A stretch of 64,000 nt of DNA, from NCBI RefSeq assembly GCF_000143415.4, contig NW_003314432.1:1862-65861 (forward strand), read 5' to 3'. The stretch is from Selaginella moellendorffii (taxonomy: Eukaryota; Streptophyta; Lycopodiopsida; Selaginellales; Selaginellaceae). Position 1 is the first letter of the stretch; each line of letters starts with the position of its first letter. This document shows positions 1 to 10,740 of the stretch, one piece after another. A program made the position numbers and the translations under genes. Under the pieces are notes generated by a model. That model saw only the letters and a list, made by a program, of their open reading frames with translations. It was not told the origin of the DNA and made no database searches.

Positions 1-565
1 AAAAGTTCTCCTGGATCTTGCTTGTTAGGCTGGCGTGGCTAAGACACTGATAAAGGTAAGTTCTGCAAAGATTTAATAAGGTTTTGCTCCTTACTGGGCT
101 TACAGTTAGATCATGGGTGATCAGGAGCTCACAGTTTTGCACAAGATTTGATCAATCTTGCTTGAGCTAGGATCCTTGATCTGCCATGGGTGGTGATCAA
201 TGCATTCACAAAAGGTGCCGGAATGAAATCCAACAGCTTAAGCACTTTCAAAAGACACCCATTCAGTGATCATTGCATTCCAAGAGACCAAGGTCCTCTT
301 GCTCAAAACTTCCTGCTGTGCTCATGATCACATTTCCAAGATTGAGCTCCATGTTTCTAGAATTCTTCTGTGAATCGTCACTTCTTTCTCATACTGCACA
401 GGTCACAAATCACCCAAGAAATCGCCTCATGGAGGCTGCAACACTCAATAGTTCTAGGACTGGCAGACAAGCCCTGTCCCATGGACAGCCACTGCTTCTT
501 ACGTGGGAATGTGCACATTACAGAGGTTCGTTTCTGTTTTCCAGTCTGTCTTTTAACTCCTCAAA
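1..565. repeat. Dispersed direct repeat, copy A
   Basis: This stretch reappears in the same orientation at 48936-49515 with only small indels and scattered substitutions. Similarity stops abruptly at the shared word tcaaa (561-565 and 49511-49515). Copy B then runs on into a gypsy gag region, while copy A runs into RRP5 exons. I do not recognise a protein. One frame around 455-560 has a short Cys-rich stretch (Cys-Pro..Cys..Thr-Glu-Val) loosely like the zinc-binding end of plant LINE reverse transcriptases, but this is weak. The left edge lies outside the window. Confidence 0.8.
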
Positions 566-597
566 TGTCTTGATCATTATGGAGGGAACCCACTGAG

Positions 598-2208
598 AAA
601 ATACAGTGTTGGGCACGAGCTAAAATCCTTTCAAAACGCAAAACCAGCAGAAAACACAGAAATGCTACCACTTTGGATTTATCTCTACGTCCATCTGAGC
701 TTGCAGGTCTGTATGGTGGCCCTTTGAATTAGCTTACTTATCATGACTTGCAGGAAACGATGCTGCATGCTCAGTGATTACTTTCGAGACCGTAACCATT
801 GAACAGTCGGTTATCAGATACGTTCAAGAAGTAAAGGACAACTGGGCATGGCTAGTCCTCTCACCCCATCTTAAAGGCTGCCTTTTTATACTGGACACGT
901 CTGACGATCCCTCGGAGCTTGAACGTTTTAAAGAGCGCTTCAAAGTCGGTGACCCGTTCCAGTGCCATATAAGAAGTGTTAACCACGAAAGGAAGCAAGT
1001 GGATTTGTCTCTACAAAAACAAGTGACGAACAATTCAAGAAAGGCGACCTGTTAGGCCGACGGATCACACGAGTTTTTGCTGGTGTTGGCGGACATACTG
1101 TGCAAGGCAGATGGGAAAGTTTCGGAAAATTTCAACGATACATGGATTGATGACCCAGCCAGTTTATTTACAGAGGGACAGTTCGTAAGGTCTTGGATTT
1201 AAAACGACCAGGGAGGGGAAAGATGGGCTTGGAATTTTCAGTAAGTTGGTGGACGTGGTGGTTTTGAGTCCCTTCCGAGCTATCAAACACTTGAAAGGTA
1301 ACTTCCGAGATTTGCATTAAACTCTGCATCCAATGCTCGTATTGTCAATTCCGTGTTGGAACTTAAGCAAGATATGAAGTGCAAGTAAGCAGAAACCTTG
1401 CATGCTGTGGACGTGACTTGTTTTTGTGTTGCAGGGTTTTGTCAAGAATGTGACGGAGAAAGGTTGTTTTGTGGTCCTGGCACCTTCACTTGAAGCTAGA
1501 ATTCAACTGAAGAACCTATCGAACTCGTTTGTACAAAACCCTGCAGAAATGTTTCCACCAGGCAAGGTGATATTGGGAAGGTATGAACTTTTCTCCGTGT
1601 GGAAGTGTTTGCTGATATCTTCTTCTTCGTCAGAATTTTAAGCATCGAGCCATTGTCTGGGCACATTGAAATGTCTTTGACGGCAACAACATCACAAGAT
1701 TCAAGTGGCTGGAAGAAGTTTGGTGCTGGAGAGATCGTTAGTGGCCGCATACACAACATTGAAGCATTTGGGATCTTCATCAGCCTTGCCGAGAGTGATG
1801 TGGTAAGCTCTCTCTCTATCTTGGTTTCAAGTTCTTAGTCTGTGCTCCAGGTTGCTTGTGTCATGTCTCTGGAGTGTCTTACGATTTTATTCAAGACTTG
1901 TCAACACTTTACAAAGTCGGCCAATGCGTTCAAGTAAAGATTCTAAAGGTGAGAACGAAAGACCACAGGGTTATGATTTCCCTCTACAGGTTGATGCGGA
2001 AACCAAACGTATATCTCTTGGAATGAAAGCGTCATATCTGACCCCTGAGGACATCGAGCTGATGGAGGAAGAAGCTATAAATGAAGAGCCTTCGAACACA
2101 AATGTGCTCATGGATAATGATGAGAGGGAGGAGGAGGACTACTTGGATCTGGCATCAAAACGATTCCCACAGCTATGCATGTCGATCCACTCTCAACAAA
2201 GACGTTGA
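598..2208 (+). pseudogene. RRP5: RRP5 (PDCD11-like) pre-rRNA processing protein, broken internal exons
   Basis: RRP5 is a large nucleolar protein built of S1 RNA-binding repeats and needed for 18S and 5.8S rRNA processing. Here only some S1 exons remain. Visible pieces: a segment ending in SLRPSEL (about 640-706), an S1 repeat with WAWLVLSPHLKGCLFILD (about 840-900), one with TWIDDPASLFTEGQFVR (about 1140-1190), KNVTEKGCFVVL (about 1447-1482), GEIVSGRIHNIEAFGIFISL (about 1729-1788), and the end RISLGMKASYLTPEDIELM (about 2010-2065). Short introns with GT..AG ends are kept, for example 1580-1633, about 1803-1847 and about 1950-1989. Frame changes and stops at about 1055-1200 and missing ends show a DNA-level pseudogene fragment, not a retrocopy. 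It is joined downstream to a SEC16 fragment. Confidence 0.8.
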
Positions 2209-2287
2209 GGATACAGTGCCAATTGACTTGAAAGAGCAGAGTTACTTCTTGTTTATATTTACTCTTCTCATGTCCTGCTTCTCAACA

Positions 2288-2565
2288 GGGAGGCTGCATA
2301 TTTGCTATCAATGGGAGCCCATATTTGCTATCTTCTTGCATTTTGAGCCTTTCTCCCCTTCTGCCAGACTTTGTCTTATAGGTGCCGACCATTGTAAGTA
2401 TCCATGCATGTATGCTAGTCCAGAAGCTATCCAGGTAAGCTGTGTTCGTCCTCAATAACAATTGTTAACCTTTTCTTCATCAGCGAATGGAAGTGTACGA
2501 ATTTGCAAGAGTGACCGGCAATTCTCAGTTTATTTTACTTCCTTTTCAGCCATAGAAGCTTATTT
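2288..2565 (+). pseudogene. SEC16: SEC16 fragment (copy 3, two exons)
   Basis: Two partial exons of SEC16, the COPII coat scaffold at ER exit sites, are separated by a 49-bp intron (2435-2483). The exons encode ARLCLIGADHCKYP... and, after the intron, RMEVYEFARVTGNSQFILL. They match exons in SEC16 copy 1 (13015-13260) and copy 2 (minus, about 55650-55900). This copy keeps 7 bp that copy 1 has lost (after GTGTACGAA) and the AAGCTTATTTATG run shared with copy 2. Its 5' edge holds a short duplication of the words catatttgctatc. The 3' edge switches directly to gypsy gag at about 2566. Confidence 0.8.
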
Positions 2566-5500
2566 ATGCAACAATGACAAGTATAAGTCTTACAAGCATT
2601 CGAGGAGTCCTTTTGTTGAGAATCATCGTGATGATCGTTGTGGACACAAGGATGGGAATAAACATCACAAGCTGAAGTCTATGGTGGCTACTTTGGGTAC
2701 ATAGGTGTCAAAGAAGCAAAAATTCTTTGTGAAGAATTATAAACAAGGTTGTTATCATTGTGGCAAACTGGGACACTACAAAGCTAATTGTCCATAGTGA
2801 AGAGCAAATAACATGGCAACAATAATGGCTAATCTTCTACTAAAAGTAAGTCAGATACTAAAAAGTTGCAAACTTTGCAATGTAAGGATGATGGGGATGA
2901 CTATTTCGGTTGGAGGAAGAGGCTTTCGATTGTTGCTCATCAACTTAACTATGTGTGGAACAAGATGAAGGTCAAAGACACTTGTGCATCAACTTTAATA
3001 CTGAAGGGCATGTTCCGTGGTGGTACTGTGTAAATTTTACTGGACAGTGGGAGCAATGACAACTTTGTTTCCACAAAGTTTGTTGAGGAGCATGGCCTAC
3101 TGACACAAGGAGTTCTTCCATACACGGTAGAAGGTGCAACTACCTCTACTCAACATTTTAATACTTGTGTAGAAAGGCTAGAAGTGTTGGTTGGCAAAAC
3201 CACACTTCTAGTGACTTTTTATCTCACAGATTTTCATCGTGTGGATTTTATTCTTCGGATGCCGTGGTTAGTGAAGGTGGATCCAGAGATAAAGTGGAGT
3301 ATTAAGCATGTCTTGTTGGAATACAGTGGCGTTAAAGATGTGTGGTTTAGAGAAGGAGTTTAACCTCTAGTTGTTATGCTCTCCGCTACATCTTTGAAAT
3401 GGACTTGTTGTAATGAAAAAACACTTTCGAGTTACTTGCTGTTTATTCATGACTTGGGGGACCAAGCCATGTGTGGAGGAGAGGTAGTAGTGCAAACTAT
3501 ACTCGAAGAGTTCTCTGATGTTTTTTCCTCTAAACTTCCTCATGGATTGCCTTCATTACAAAGTGTGGAGCATGGGATTACGTTGGAGCCGAGGATACGG
3601 CCAATTTACCAGTGTCCATTTCAGTTGAGTTATGCTAAGGAGAAAGAAGTTTAATAACAAGTCAAGGAGTTACTTAAGTTTGGATTTATTCAATTAAGTA
3701 AGTCTTCATTTAATGCTTTAGTTTTGCTTGTGAAGAAGAAGGACGGTTCAATGAGGATGTATATTGACTACCGTGCCTTGAACAAGAAGACCGTGAAAGA
3801 CAAGATGTTAATGCCGCATGTGGATAATATTATAGACAAGCTTGGTGAAGCATGAGTGTTTACTAAGATTAATCTGAGGAGAGGATATTATCAGATTGCC
3901 ATGGATGATGCATCTATCTCCAAGATGGCATTTAATACGAGTTTTGGGTATTTTGAGTTTATGGTTATGCCATTTGGTTTGATGAATGTACCAGCCATAT
4001 TTACTCGATTGATGACAAAAGTCTTTAGGTGTTATCTTCATGAGTTTGTGGAGATTTTTTTGGATGATATTCTTGTTTTCAGCAAGAATATGGAGGAGTA
4101 TAAAGTGCATTGTGCAAGGTTCTTTTGTTACTTCATGACATTAAATTTTATGTGAAGAAGAGAAAATGTGAGTTTGCAAAGTTAGGTGGAATATCTAGGC
4201 TATATTATGACATCCAAGGGTGTCAAGATGGATCAAAGGAAGGTGGCTATGGTGGAAAACTAGCCTACACCGACTTCAATGGCTGAGTTACACAATTTCC
4301 TTGGTATGGCTAGTTACTGTTGACATTTTTAGCATAAGTTTGCAAAGGTGGCTATTCCTTTGACACAATTGTTGCACAAGAACGTGCTATTTGAATGGAA
4401 AAAGCCATATAAGGATAGTTTTGTGGCATTGAAATAGTTGTTGAGCGAGGCTCTAGTGCTTCGCATTGCTGATCCCAAAACCTTATGAGGTGACATGTGA
4501 TGCGAGTGGTTATGCACTGGGAAGAGTTCTCATGCAAAAGGGACAACTTATTGCATATGAGAGTCAAATTTTGAATCCCACAGAGCAACACTATTCCACA
4601 TATGAGCAAGAGTTACTCTCCATTGTTCATGCTTTGTGGACGTGGCAGCATTATTTTTATGTTGTAGTGTTCACGGATCACAAACCCCTTGTATATCTTT
4701 TCACACAAAAAGAGTTGAACACTAGGCAAGTTTGCTAGATGGTCAAACTCATGAAGTTTGGGGAATTTCCTATTGAGCATCGTCTGGGAAAATTGAATGT
4801 GGTGGCAAATGCTTTATCTTATATTTGCCATGTGATGGCGTTACAAAACACGGTTTTATCATCATTTAAGTAAGGTGGTTAGCGAGTTTGGGCAGTTGGT
4901 TGAGCGTGCTCAAGCTCAAGATGTTGAGGTGGTCTCATTGTAAGCCCAAATGGAAGCACCTTTCTCATTAGTGGATGGGATTCTTTACTACAATGGCTAT
5001 GTGTATTTGCTATGGGTGGATGTGTTAATTACTTAGGTTTTATTTCACTATCATGATCATCCAGAGGCCAATCATTTTGGGGGGAAGAAGACATATGAGT
5101 TGATTAAGCATAAAATCTATTGAAGGAATATATAAGCTAATATCCTCAAGTATTATAAGTCATGTGAGCTCTATTAGTGGGTAAAGGTGCCACGGGGACT
5201 TTTGCAACCTTTATCTATTCCTCAAAGCCATTGGTGTAGTATCTATATGGACTTCATCACTTGTTTGCCACGAACACAAAAGCAAAAGAAACAAGTATGG
5301 GTCATAGTGGATCATTTGACGAAGTATGTGCAATTGTTGGCTCTTTGGAAGAGTATTATTGCCTTAGACTTGGCTACGGTCTACTTGGAGAAGGTTTTTC
5401 CTGATTTTGGTTTGCCAAAGGACATCATTAGCAATCGAGATTCAAAGTTCACTAGTGGATTTTGGAAGAGTTTTGTAAAGGCTATACAAGTGATTCTGAA

Positions 5501-6845
5501 ACTCTTGAGTGGAGATCATCTTTAGATGGATGAACAAATTGAGCATGTGAATCAGGTGGTGGAGGATAAACATTGTTTAAAGCTAGAGATAATGTGATTT
5601 ATATCTTTCGTTAGTACAATTTGCTTATAACAATAGCCAACATAGTAGAACCAAGCTAAATCTTTACTTTGCCATATTTGAAAGGCATTCTTAAATAGTG
5701 GTGGAGTTGGAATTGCATTTGAGTAAGGATGTTCAAGAAAAGTTTGATTCAAAGGTGACTGATCTAGCCACGGAACTTGATGAGATTTTGGTGGTGTACA
5801 AACGGAATTTGCAAGCAGCTTAAGATAGAGCGGAGAAGTTTGCTAATGAGCATCATCAATTCCGGGAATATAAGGTGGGTGATTTTGTTTTTATGCAAGT
5901 GATTTTTTTGACAAGTGAGCAACAGAACACTTTAATGCCTTTGTGAAATGGGAAGAGTGATAAACTTTCTCATTGGTATATTAGTCCATATGAAGTGTTG
6001 GAGTGCATCAGTAAAGCAGCTTATTGAGTGCGGCTACTAGCTATGTTAGCCAGTTGAAAAGTGTACTCAGAGTGATGGGCCTAATGCTTCCTTGATGTAT
6101 ACTGTTGTGAAAGATGGATCAAAAGCTCGAGCAAAGTTCCTTAGAAAGGATGATCACCAATACAACTCATCTTTGGAACAAGGACTTTGTTAGGGGAAGA
6201 ATCACCAATACAACTCATCCTTGGAACAAGGACTTTGTTAGGGGAAGAATTGTTAAGCACCAGCTTTGAGATAGTTAATGTCGGTCAAAGGGAGGCTCAA
6301 GGGTTTATGAAGGCATGTTAATGTAAAGAACTTAACCTACCCTAGAGCTTATAGTGGAGGTAGCTTGGGGTTAATTGGGTAGTGAAAAACCTCAAGAGGA
6401 AGTGTAATCTAGTCTAGGAAGACTAGATCATTGACTTTTTGTTCCGTGTCATAACACAATTGTTGTTCATGATGTGAGGAATGTCATGGATGGGGACATT
6501 ATGGAACTTCTGCCAAATGTCAATAATATGCTAAAATATATTCTTATGCTCTTTTGACATTTATGGATAATAGGAATTCTATTTCTTGTGCTTCTTCTCT
6601 ATCACCAACAAATAACAAAAGTCCTCCTATTCTCTCTCCTCCACTCTCTTTCATAACATGCAATATAGAATTAATGGAGGATGAGTAGTTTATGTTTGTT
6701 TTTGCTGGAGTCAGTAAATAGTATAAATGTGATGATCTTGGTGGACTTTGGCTTAGCAATTTCCTCTATTCAGTGTTTAATTGTTTAAAGTTTCATTATA
6801 GCAAGTCTCTTGTACTTGACCTTTATAACTTGTGGTACTAATCAC
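2566..6845 (+). mobile_element. Ty3/gypsy LTR retrotransposon, 5'-truncated and decayed (copy 1)
   Basis: A gag-pol region is recognisable in order, with many in-frame stops. CCHC zinc knuckle CYHCGKLGHYKANC (about 2750-2795); aspartic protease LLDSGSNDNFVS (about 3034-3070); reverse transcriptase with a KKDGSMRM-type motif (about 3735-3760) and active site FLDDILVFS (about 4057-4083); RNase H with DASGYALGRVL (about 4500-4530); integrase with D..VIVDHLTKYVQ (about 5310-5340) and SNRDSKFTSGFW (about 5430-5470). A putative 3' LTR starts with TGTTAAGCACC at 6251 and runs to about 6845; its end is uncertain. The 5' LTR and the first part of gag are missing. The element is non-functional. It is closely related to the copy at 49690-52091. 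Confidence 0.88.
6153..6248 (+). repeat. Two 48-bp tandem units before the gypsy 3' LTR
   Basis: The 48-bp unit beginning atcaccaatacaactcat and ending taggggaaga occurs at 6153-6200 and 6201-6248 with one difference (ctttgg against ccttgg). The purine-rich end aggggaaga is the expected polypurine tract, so the primer site for plus-strand synthesis is duplicated just upstream of the LTR. Confidence 0.9.
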
Positions 6846-6865
6846 AAGTCATCAGTATAGATATT

Positions 6866-8190
6866 ATGTATGGAAACGCTGGTTGTCTACGCGCAGTGTG
6901 GCATTTGGAGGAATCGAGAAGGGTCTTTGATGCATTGCCGGCCAAGAACATCGCGTCGTGGACGGCGCTCGTGAGCGTGTATGCCGAGAGTGGGCATCCG
7001 GGTGAGGCCAAGACAGTGTTCGATCGAATGGCGGTGTGGGACGTAGCTTCCTCCACTGTGGGTCAAGGCGCTGGGCGATTGCGGGCGGATTGGATCGAGC
7101 AAGGCGGTGTTTGATGCGATGCCCAAGAGGAACTGCAAGACATGGGCGACATTGCTGCGGGGATTTGCTCGCGGCGGAGAGATTGGGCGAGCGGGAGAGG
7201 TGCTGGATCGGATGCCCGAGACGAATGTAGTAGCGTGGACGATCCTCGTGCAGGGTTTTTGCGCAGTGCAGGCGAGTGGGCGATGCGAAGGCCGCGTTTG
7301 ATTCCATGCCCGAGAAGAACAGCATCACTCGCGCGGTGATGCTCGTCATGTTTGCGGAGAATGGATTCGTGGAGGAGGCGGAGGATGTCTTCCAGGAGAT
7401 TGTCCACCGAAACGCGATCCTCTGGGGGGCGATGCACTGCTGCTATGCCCAAAATGGGGATTTGATTCAAGCCAAGAGTTTGTTTGATAGGATGCCTCTG
7501 CACAGCATGCTTTCGTGGACGATTATGATCAAGTCATACGCGCAAAAAGGTGACGCTAATCAAGGAAAACAATTGTTTGAAGCAATGCCACACAGAGATC
7601 TTGTTTCATGGAACTCGATAATCGCTGTTTATGCCCAGAGAGGTCGTTTCAAAGACGCTATACGAGCGTTTTCTTTGTGTTGCTGCTGGGATTCCTATTC
7701 ATGGAACACAGTTCTCGTGGTATACGCTTTAGATGCAAATATTTTTGAGGCAAAGAAGACGTTTGATAGAATACCAACTTGGAATTTGGTCTCCTGGAAC
7801 ACGATGCTAGCAGCATATGCCCAGACCGGCCATGCGTATTCTGCGATCCAGCTCTTTTGGGCGATGTTTCTTCACGGCTTTGACCCCGACAATGCAGCGT
7901 TTGCCATCGTTTTGACGGCATGTAGCCATCTGGGGCTTGTCAAGGAAGCAGTAAGCTACTTCATGGCAATGAGCTTTGACAATGGATTGGACCCTTTGCA
8001 AGACCACTACACCTGCATTGTTGATGCTCTAGGACGGCTAGGGCGATTGGAAGAGGCCGGGATGTCCTGGAGAATATGCCTTTGCCAGCTGATGGAGTTG
8101 CATGGGCAACGTTTCTTACCGCGTGTAAAAACCACGGGGAGATGAATCGAGGGATGCATGCTGCGGAATTTACGTGCCAGTCCAGCCTTG
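6866..8190 (+). pseudogene. PPR protein pseudogene (tandem S-type motifs, E-like end)
   Basis: Consecutive pentatricopeptide repeats of about 31 residues can be read, such as ...VSWNSIIAVYAQRGRFKDA and ...SWNTMLAAYAQTGHAYSA. PPR proteins bind organelle RNA one base per repeat. The last repeats are followed by DHYTCIVDALGRLGRLEEA and, in another frame, ENMPLPADGVAWATFLTACK, the usual start of an E motif. The reading frame shifts at about 7070, 7265 and 8060; the longest clean frame is 7276-8145 (289 codons). There is no N-terminal targeting region, and the first repeat (MYGNAGCL) starts within about 25 bp of the end of a gypsy LTR. A retrotransposon insertion probably cut the gene. Sequencing error could explain one shift, but hardly three. 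Confidence 0.75.
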
Positions 8191-8199
8191 TGAGTGATG

Positions 8200-9900
8200 C
8201 ATTGCCTTATGTGATGCTGGAGAACATCTTCAGATTTGATGTGTTGACCCAAACATCGATTGTTGATATCCAGCCATTCCGTGAGCCGCCCCATCCCCCA
8301 TGGATGGAGAGCGGACGCACAGAGGATTGAGCATAGGAGAGTCTTCATGAGGAGCATAGTCCTCCGCCTCTCGTGTATGAGTCCGTGGTGTCTTATGCAT
8401 CTGGAATGTTAAGTGCAGTGGGTTTGCTATAGTCAGCAATGCAAGATCCAATGCTGCTGTTGTGAATTTCAGCAGCAGCACTGCGCTCCTCCTGCTCCAC
8501 ATCAGTGCCATGCTAGGCGTGGCAATCCAGATTCTCAAGACCATGCCGGTGAGAGTGAGCCGTGCAAGTCTCTCATGAGCTCTTGTTGAAAGTGGGAAGT
8601 AGTGGTGTGGAAAGCTTGCGTTTGAGGCGCGGGTGGAGATGGGCTCATTGCAGTAAGGTGATAGCTCGTTCCGATTGCCTTCCTTTTGTATCCTATCTCC
8701 CTCGTTGCCTCCCGACATGCTTCATATGTTCTCCTCTCTGTGTTCCATATGTTATCTCCTCTCCGCTTGCGAAGCATTGCACAGCATGTTGCTGGAGCTG
8801 GGCCTCAGCCCATTCGTTGATGGCTAGCATTTACGAAGGCTTCATTGGATGTTGATACAGAGAATTAAGTTTAAAGACAATTGGCCCACTTTTATGATGG
8901 GCTTAATCTATGTTGACTGGATTGTTCTTTGTAAAGCATGTATGCAAGGCGATTTTACAAGGAAATTTATCAAATCTTCTGCAAAGTCAATGCCATAATC
9001 TGTCAAGAACCAAATCCTTGGAGAGCTTTAGGAATTAATATATGCATAATGAAGGATAGTTAAGTAATTTGATGATGAGAAGTTTGACATATGTTATCAA
9101 ACATATTATCTAGCATAGCAATCAGGGATGCTCAACATCCCAAACAATTCTTCCAATTGGAAATAAGAAATATCACAAGTGCCATTTCCTACTCATCCAT
9201 TCCCTTCGAAAACTTTCTTTCTAATCTGCAGGGTGGAGTTTTATATATAATGTTGTTGTATAGGGCAATATTGCTTCTTCAATGGCAACTAGCACTTGTT
9301 CAATGTTTCGTGACCAATCTATTCCCTTCTCTTCCAATATCATGGAATATAAGTATATGAAAATTTTCAAAACTAACATATTGGAGTACAATCTTAATTA
9401 TTCTTAAACTCTGAGGAATACAAGTCTCAACTAGAGATATACTTCAGTTCCCTTTAATCTTTCAGTCTAGCATCATTTCAAATCCAGGATTGGTATTCAG
9501 ATTAGAATATTGCTAGCCTTTTGAGACAAGTATAATAGTTGTTTTGAATCGTTAGTGATTTTAATCTACATTGAGTTATAATTTAAATAGATTGCTACTT
9601 TGTCCTCTATGACATGCTAGATGGAGAAAAATTGTTATATAAGCTCATATTTTTAATGCATCAAGTATTCTTTACAAATCAAATATTTTTTTTAATAGCT
9701 TTTTTTCTGCAGGCTATTTGCAAAAGAACACAAGGTGTATGACCTGTTTAGTATTTGCACACATATCAATTTTATTATATTTATATTCTTTATTTTTCCA
9801 CAATACCTATCTTTTATGGCTTCAGTTAAGTTATAGTCATTTACACCTTTGCGTATTTCTTCAATTTAGGCACTATATATTTGATTTGCTTAAGCAAACC
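8200..9900. other. No recognisable gene
   Basis: Only short overlapping frames on both strands. None shows a known motif. The right half is A+T rich. Confidence 0.6.
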
Positions 9901-9903
9901 AAC

Positions 9904-10740
9904 ATAGGATATACCTGGGTATTCTTGAATATTCTAAAATTTAATTGTTGATATTTATTTAGAATAATTTTGTGTTTATAAATTAAAAACATTTTAATAA
10001 TGGTCATCACATATAGTTGACCAATGGTTTCAGCAAAAAGCTGTTCTAATTTAGTTTCAAAACTTTTAAATCTGAGAACTATTAATTCAATGTTTGGACA
10101 TGTAAGTTGCATAGATCCTCGCCTTTATCATTTATCAAGTGGCCACCGGTCCTTTATAAGCCTTTGTTGTTCTCCACTAACACTTAACATTATCTGCTAA
10201 GTATAGTTTAACACATGGGACCTTCTCCAAGCTTAATAATAGCAACACTCAAAAGTAATCGTCTATATGCTAAAATTAATCCTTCACCACCTTATAATCA
10301 CTCATGTTTGCAAGTGTGATTTTGTGGCAAGGAAGCAAGAGCAACAAAAGGTCATCCAGACAAGTTAACTTCTCAAGTTTAACCAGCTGCCACCTCCATG
10401 CAAGGGTACTTTCCACGAGCTCAAATGGTAGAGAGCTAACTCTTGATTGTTTTTGGTTGTTCTCTAGGCTCCAATCTTTTAGGAGTGATGAAAAGAGACT
10501 GTTATTGATCAGGCTAGGGATTTCCAACCCAAAGCTATGTTTCCCATACCTGAAAAGTGTATCCATGAAATATACATATCCTCTTGTAGTTTCTCTTCTA
10601 AATAGAAGACAAGTGCTTGAGGTTGTACATATCGAAGTACAAACCAAAGAAGCAGATCAATGGATCTCCCCACGACACGTCAATCAGCAGTCGAATGAGC
10701 GAGCAGCACATACTTGATCCTCTTTCAGTCGATCCACTTT
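9904..10740. repeat. Inverted-duplication block A (fucosidase 3' end and flank), copy 1
   Basis: The reverse complement of this block is found at 60557-61210. Shared landmarks are the ataggatatacctgggtatt end (9904), the stretch around 10540-10670 and the last fucosidase codons at 10684-10740. Copy 1 has about 205 bp (about 10103-10307) that copy 2 lacks. Confidence 0.85.

Noticed and set aside
9091-10112. Hydrophobic-looking short frames (9091-9360, 9718-9951, 9873-10112)
   Set aside because: Leu/Phe/Ile-rich only because the DNA is A+T rich; no start context or homology.
10276-10717. Overlapping frames on both strands next to the fucosidase
   Set aside because: Duplicated in the inverted arm without conservation of an open frame; non-coding 3' flank is simpler.
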